Part shown: positions 62,176 to 64,000 of the stretch, in pieces | Position numbering within the stretch: position 1 is the first letter of the stretch | How the letters are laid out: each line of letters starts with the position of its first letter | Origin: Certhia americana | Taxonomy: Eukaryota > Chordata > Aves > Passeriformes > Certhiidae | Reading direction: 5' to 3' | Assembly: GCA_018697195.1 (NCBI GenBank) | Contig: CM031879.1 | Location: forward strand, 38,117,408 to 38,181,407 | Length of the DNA stretch: 64,000 bases | Notes under the pieces: generated by a model | What the model saw: the letters and a program-made list of their open reading frames with translations, nothing else | Databases searched by the model: none | What the model was told of the DNA's origin: nothing | Position numbers and translations under genes: made by a program

Positions 62176-64000
62176 CTCTGCAGCAATACTCTAGCTCCAC
62201 TGACTGATCTAAAGTAGGAACTGGTGCCTCCCAGAAATGTACATCCTTAGGAAATATGTTCAGTTAAAATCTCTTCCAAGTACTGATGCAAGTACTGTGT
62301 GTGCTTGTGTTTCCTGCATCTGTTTAGTTTTTATTGTCATATTTTGTACAGATTTCTGTGAAATCTAACAGTTTTGGAGTTGCAACTTATTTTTAATTTG
62401 GCTGTCTTTGCTGATATTATTATTATCATCATAACACTAGCAAAAAAGAGCAATTTTTTAGATAAAGCAGAAATACTGGTGTCTTTGAAGATTAACATGA
62501 TCTTGTTAGCATGAAAGGAAAACAACAGCTTGGATCCTAGTCCATAGAATCCGACAACTTTATGGATCAGTGAGTAATTGTGAAAGCAGCACTTGGCTAA
62601 AGCATTCTCCTCTACTCCTCTTTCTCTGCTTTTGATCAAGTAAAAGCACTTTCTCCTTCCTTAGATAACACCAGTTTATTATTGACTGCATGGATGTTTT
62701 GAAATGCACCAAAGTTTACATTTCTGAGGTTCGTTAAGCTACATCTTTGGGTGTCATTTGGATTGTTCAAAACTAGGCACAGTATGTTATGACATTTACT
62801 TGAAAGTATCTGAGCACAAGAACTGGCAAAAAAATTAAAAATCCCACTTAATTATTCCTACGGTAACATTTAATATCCAGTTACCTCATTCTAATCAAAA
62901 CCCCAGCAGCTTTCAAGGGGTGAGCCTTTCTCTTCTCAAATGCTTTAAGGAAGTTGGCACAAATATTTTTTACAAGCTCCAGCAAATTAAGCCAGTGTAT
63001 AGAAATTGAAGTGTCTAATCTAATCTGTTGAGGGATCTGTACCACATGCATTACCCTGACATTTAAGGTCTCATAGTCAGTGACCGGTTAACCAAATCTG
63101 TCACTGTGACAGACATGTATTTCTACATGCTGTGCCACAACTTAATCTTTCAGGCACCATTTAGGTGAAATATCTTGTAGCACTGTGTCTCAGAGTCCAT
63201 AATGTCTTTAATGAAGAAATTTCCCAACTGGTATTAAAACAGATAATTTTGATTGTTGTATTTGCAATAAAGCAAAACAAAGTCAATTTGTGCATGAAGC
63301 TCTACACAGAAGATCAGCTGTTAGACTAAGTAACTCTAGTTACCTTTACAATTACTGTTGTTTTTATTGTGTGTTATTACAACCCTGCACCTCTTCCCCG
63401 GCACCATAGCCTCTGACTTTCTGGAGGTGAAGACTGTTTTTGAAATGTCTGTTTAGTGACATATCTGAACTTCTAAATTATCTCTTCTGACACCTTGTGG
63501 TTCTTGTACATCACATTGTAAATCTGCTATGAGTCAGAATGTTATCTGATATCTCTCAATGATATACTATAATATAACATTGTTCAAAACTACATGCATT
63601 TAATACTTTTAAATAACTCTAACAAGAAAAGGAATTCTTTTATCATTATTTGATTTCTACCCTCTTGTTTTCTTTTGTGGTGTTGTTTAACAGGGTCAAT
63701 AATTTTTATGTTTAATTTGTCTCCAGGTCTGCACTGGCTTTTTCTGGCTGCTGCTTCTGGCGTGGCCCAGCTTGTGGAGTCCCAGAGCTGACAGGTGGAG
63801 TGGTGCATGCACATGTTGCCATCTGTATCTTTCTACAAAGCAGGTTATCTCCAGTGGAGACAGCTCTTGCCATTGGGAAGAAATCCATCTTTTGTTTATA
63901 CGGAGAAGTGTCTCTGCAAGATACAGACTTTGTGGATTGTAGTGTAGCTAGATCTACTTGGACAGGCTGGTTCCAACCCTGGAGCGCTTGGGATGTCCTG
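62176..64000. other. Non-coding DNA to window end
   Basis: No gene or repeat family was recognised. The last 300 bases are less AT-rich, and the final segment (gacaggctggttccaaccct) vaguely recalls CR1-like wording but is cut by the window edge and too short to assign. Confidence 0.45.

Noticed and set aside
1..64000. CRISPR arrays, tRNA/rRNA genes, bacterial operons, phage or plasmid modules
   Set aside because: No regularly spaced repeats, no tRNA-like cloverleaf signature, and no dense coding; the repeat content is vertebrate.

Overview
This window looks like vertebrate, almost certainly avian, nuclear DNA. The main evidence is several 5'-truncated CR1 LINEs with the bird-type 3' end (a CCTTCCAAC block followed by ATTCTATG-type octamers), two on the minus strand and three on the plus strand. 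There are also retroviral LTR copies of kinds common in songbird-like genomes, and no L1/Alu-type repeats. The background is AT-rich and dominated by non-coding sequence. No complete protein gene is visible. The longest open frames (154, 148, 147 and 141 codons) are explained by repeats or are unrecognised. The stretch is best read as the inside of a long intron or a gene desert.

Layout: 0.6 kb holds a CR1 remnant. At 1685-1759 there is one convincing candidate internal coding exon: 75 bp, phase 0 on both sides, with good splice signals, but I cannot name the gene. At 6.9-8.0 kb a CR1 copy with a reverse transcriptase remnant is split by a ~530 bp LTR-like insertion flanked by a 7 bp direct repeat. 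At 20.4-20.6 kb a frame-broken stretch carries a retropepsin-like active-site motif (FKLDTGA) and is probably a Ty3/gypsy-like fossil. At 21.45-22.26 kb a GC-rich block lies close upstream of a solo retroviral LTR. At 22.95 kb there is a 45-base poly(A) run. At 23.1 kb there is another CR1 remnant. At 29.36-30.08 kb an LTR-like element carries three ATGGCGGC (YY1-type) sites. At 41.1-41.8 kb is the longest uninterrupted CR1 fragment. At 42.9-43.7 kb is LTR-like sequence, probably on the minus strand. At 49.3-55.4 kb are three related, imperfectly palindromic ancient repeat copies and one further CR1 remnant. At 61.5 kb there is a MIR-like relic followed by a (CCAAA)n microsatellite.

The rest is ordinary AT-rich DNA with short homopolymers and microsatellites. 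The genes do not form any operon-like or pathway unit. The interest lies in layered repeat history and one possible exon. No CRISPR array, bacterial operon, tRNA or rRNA was seen. All family assignments come from reading the sequence and from memory of family features, not from a database search.
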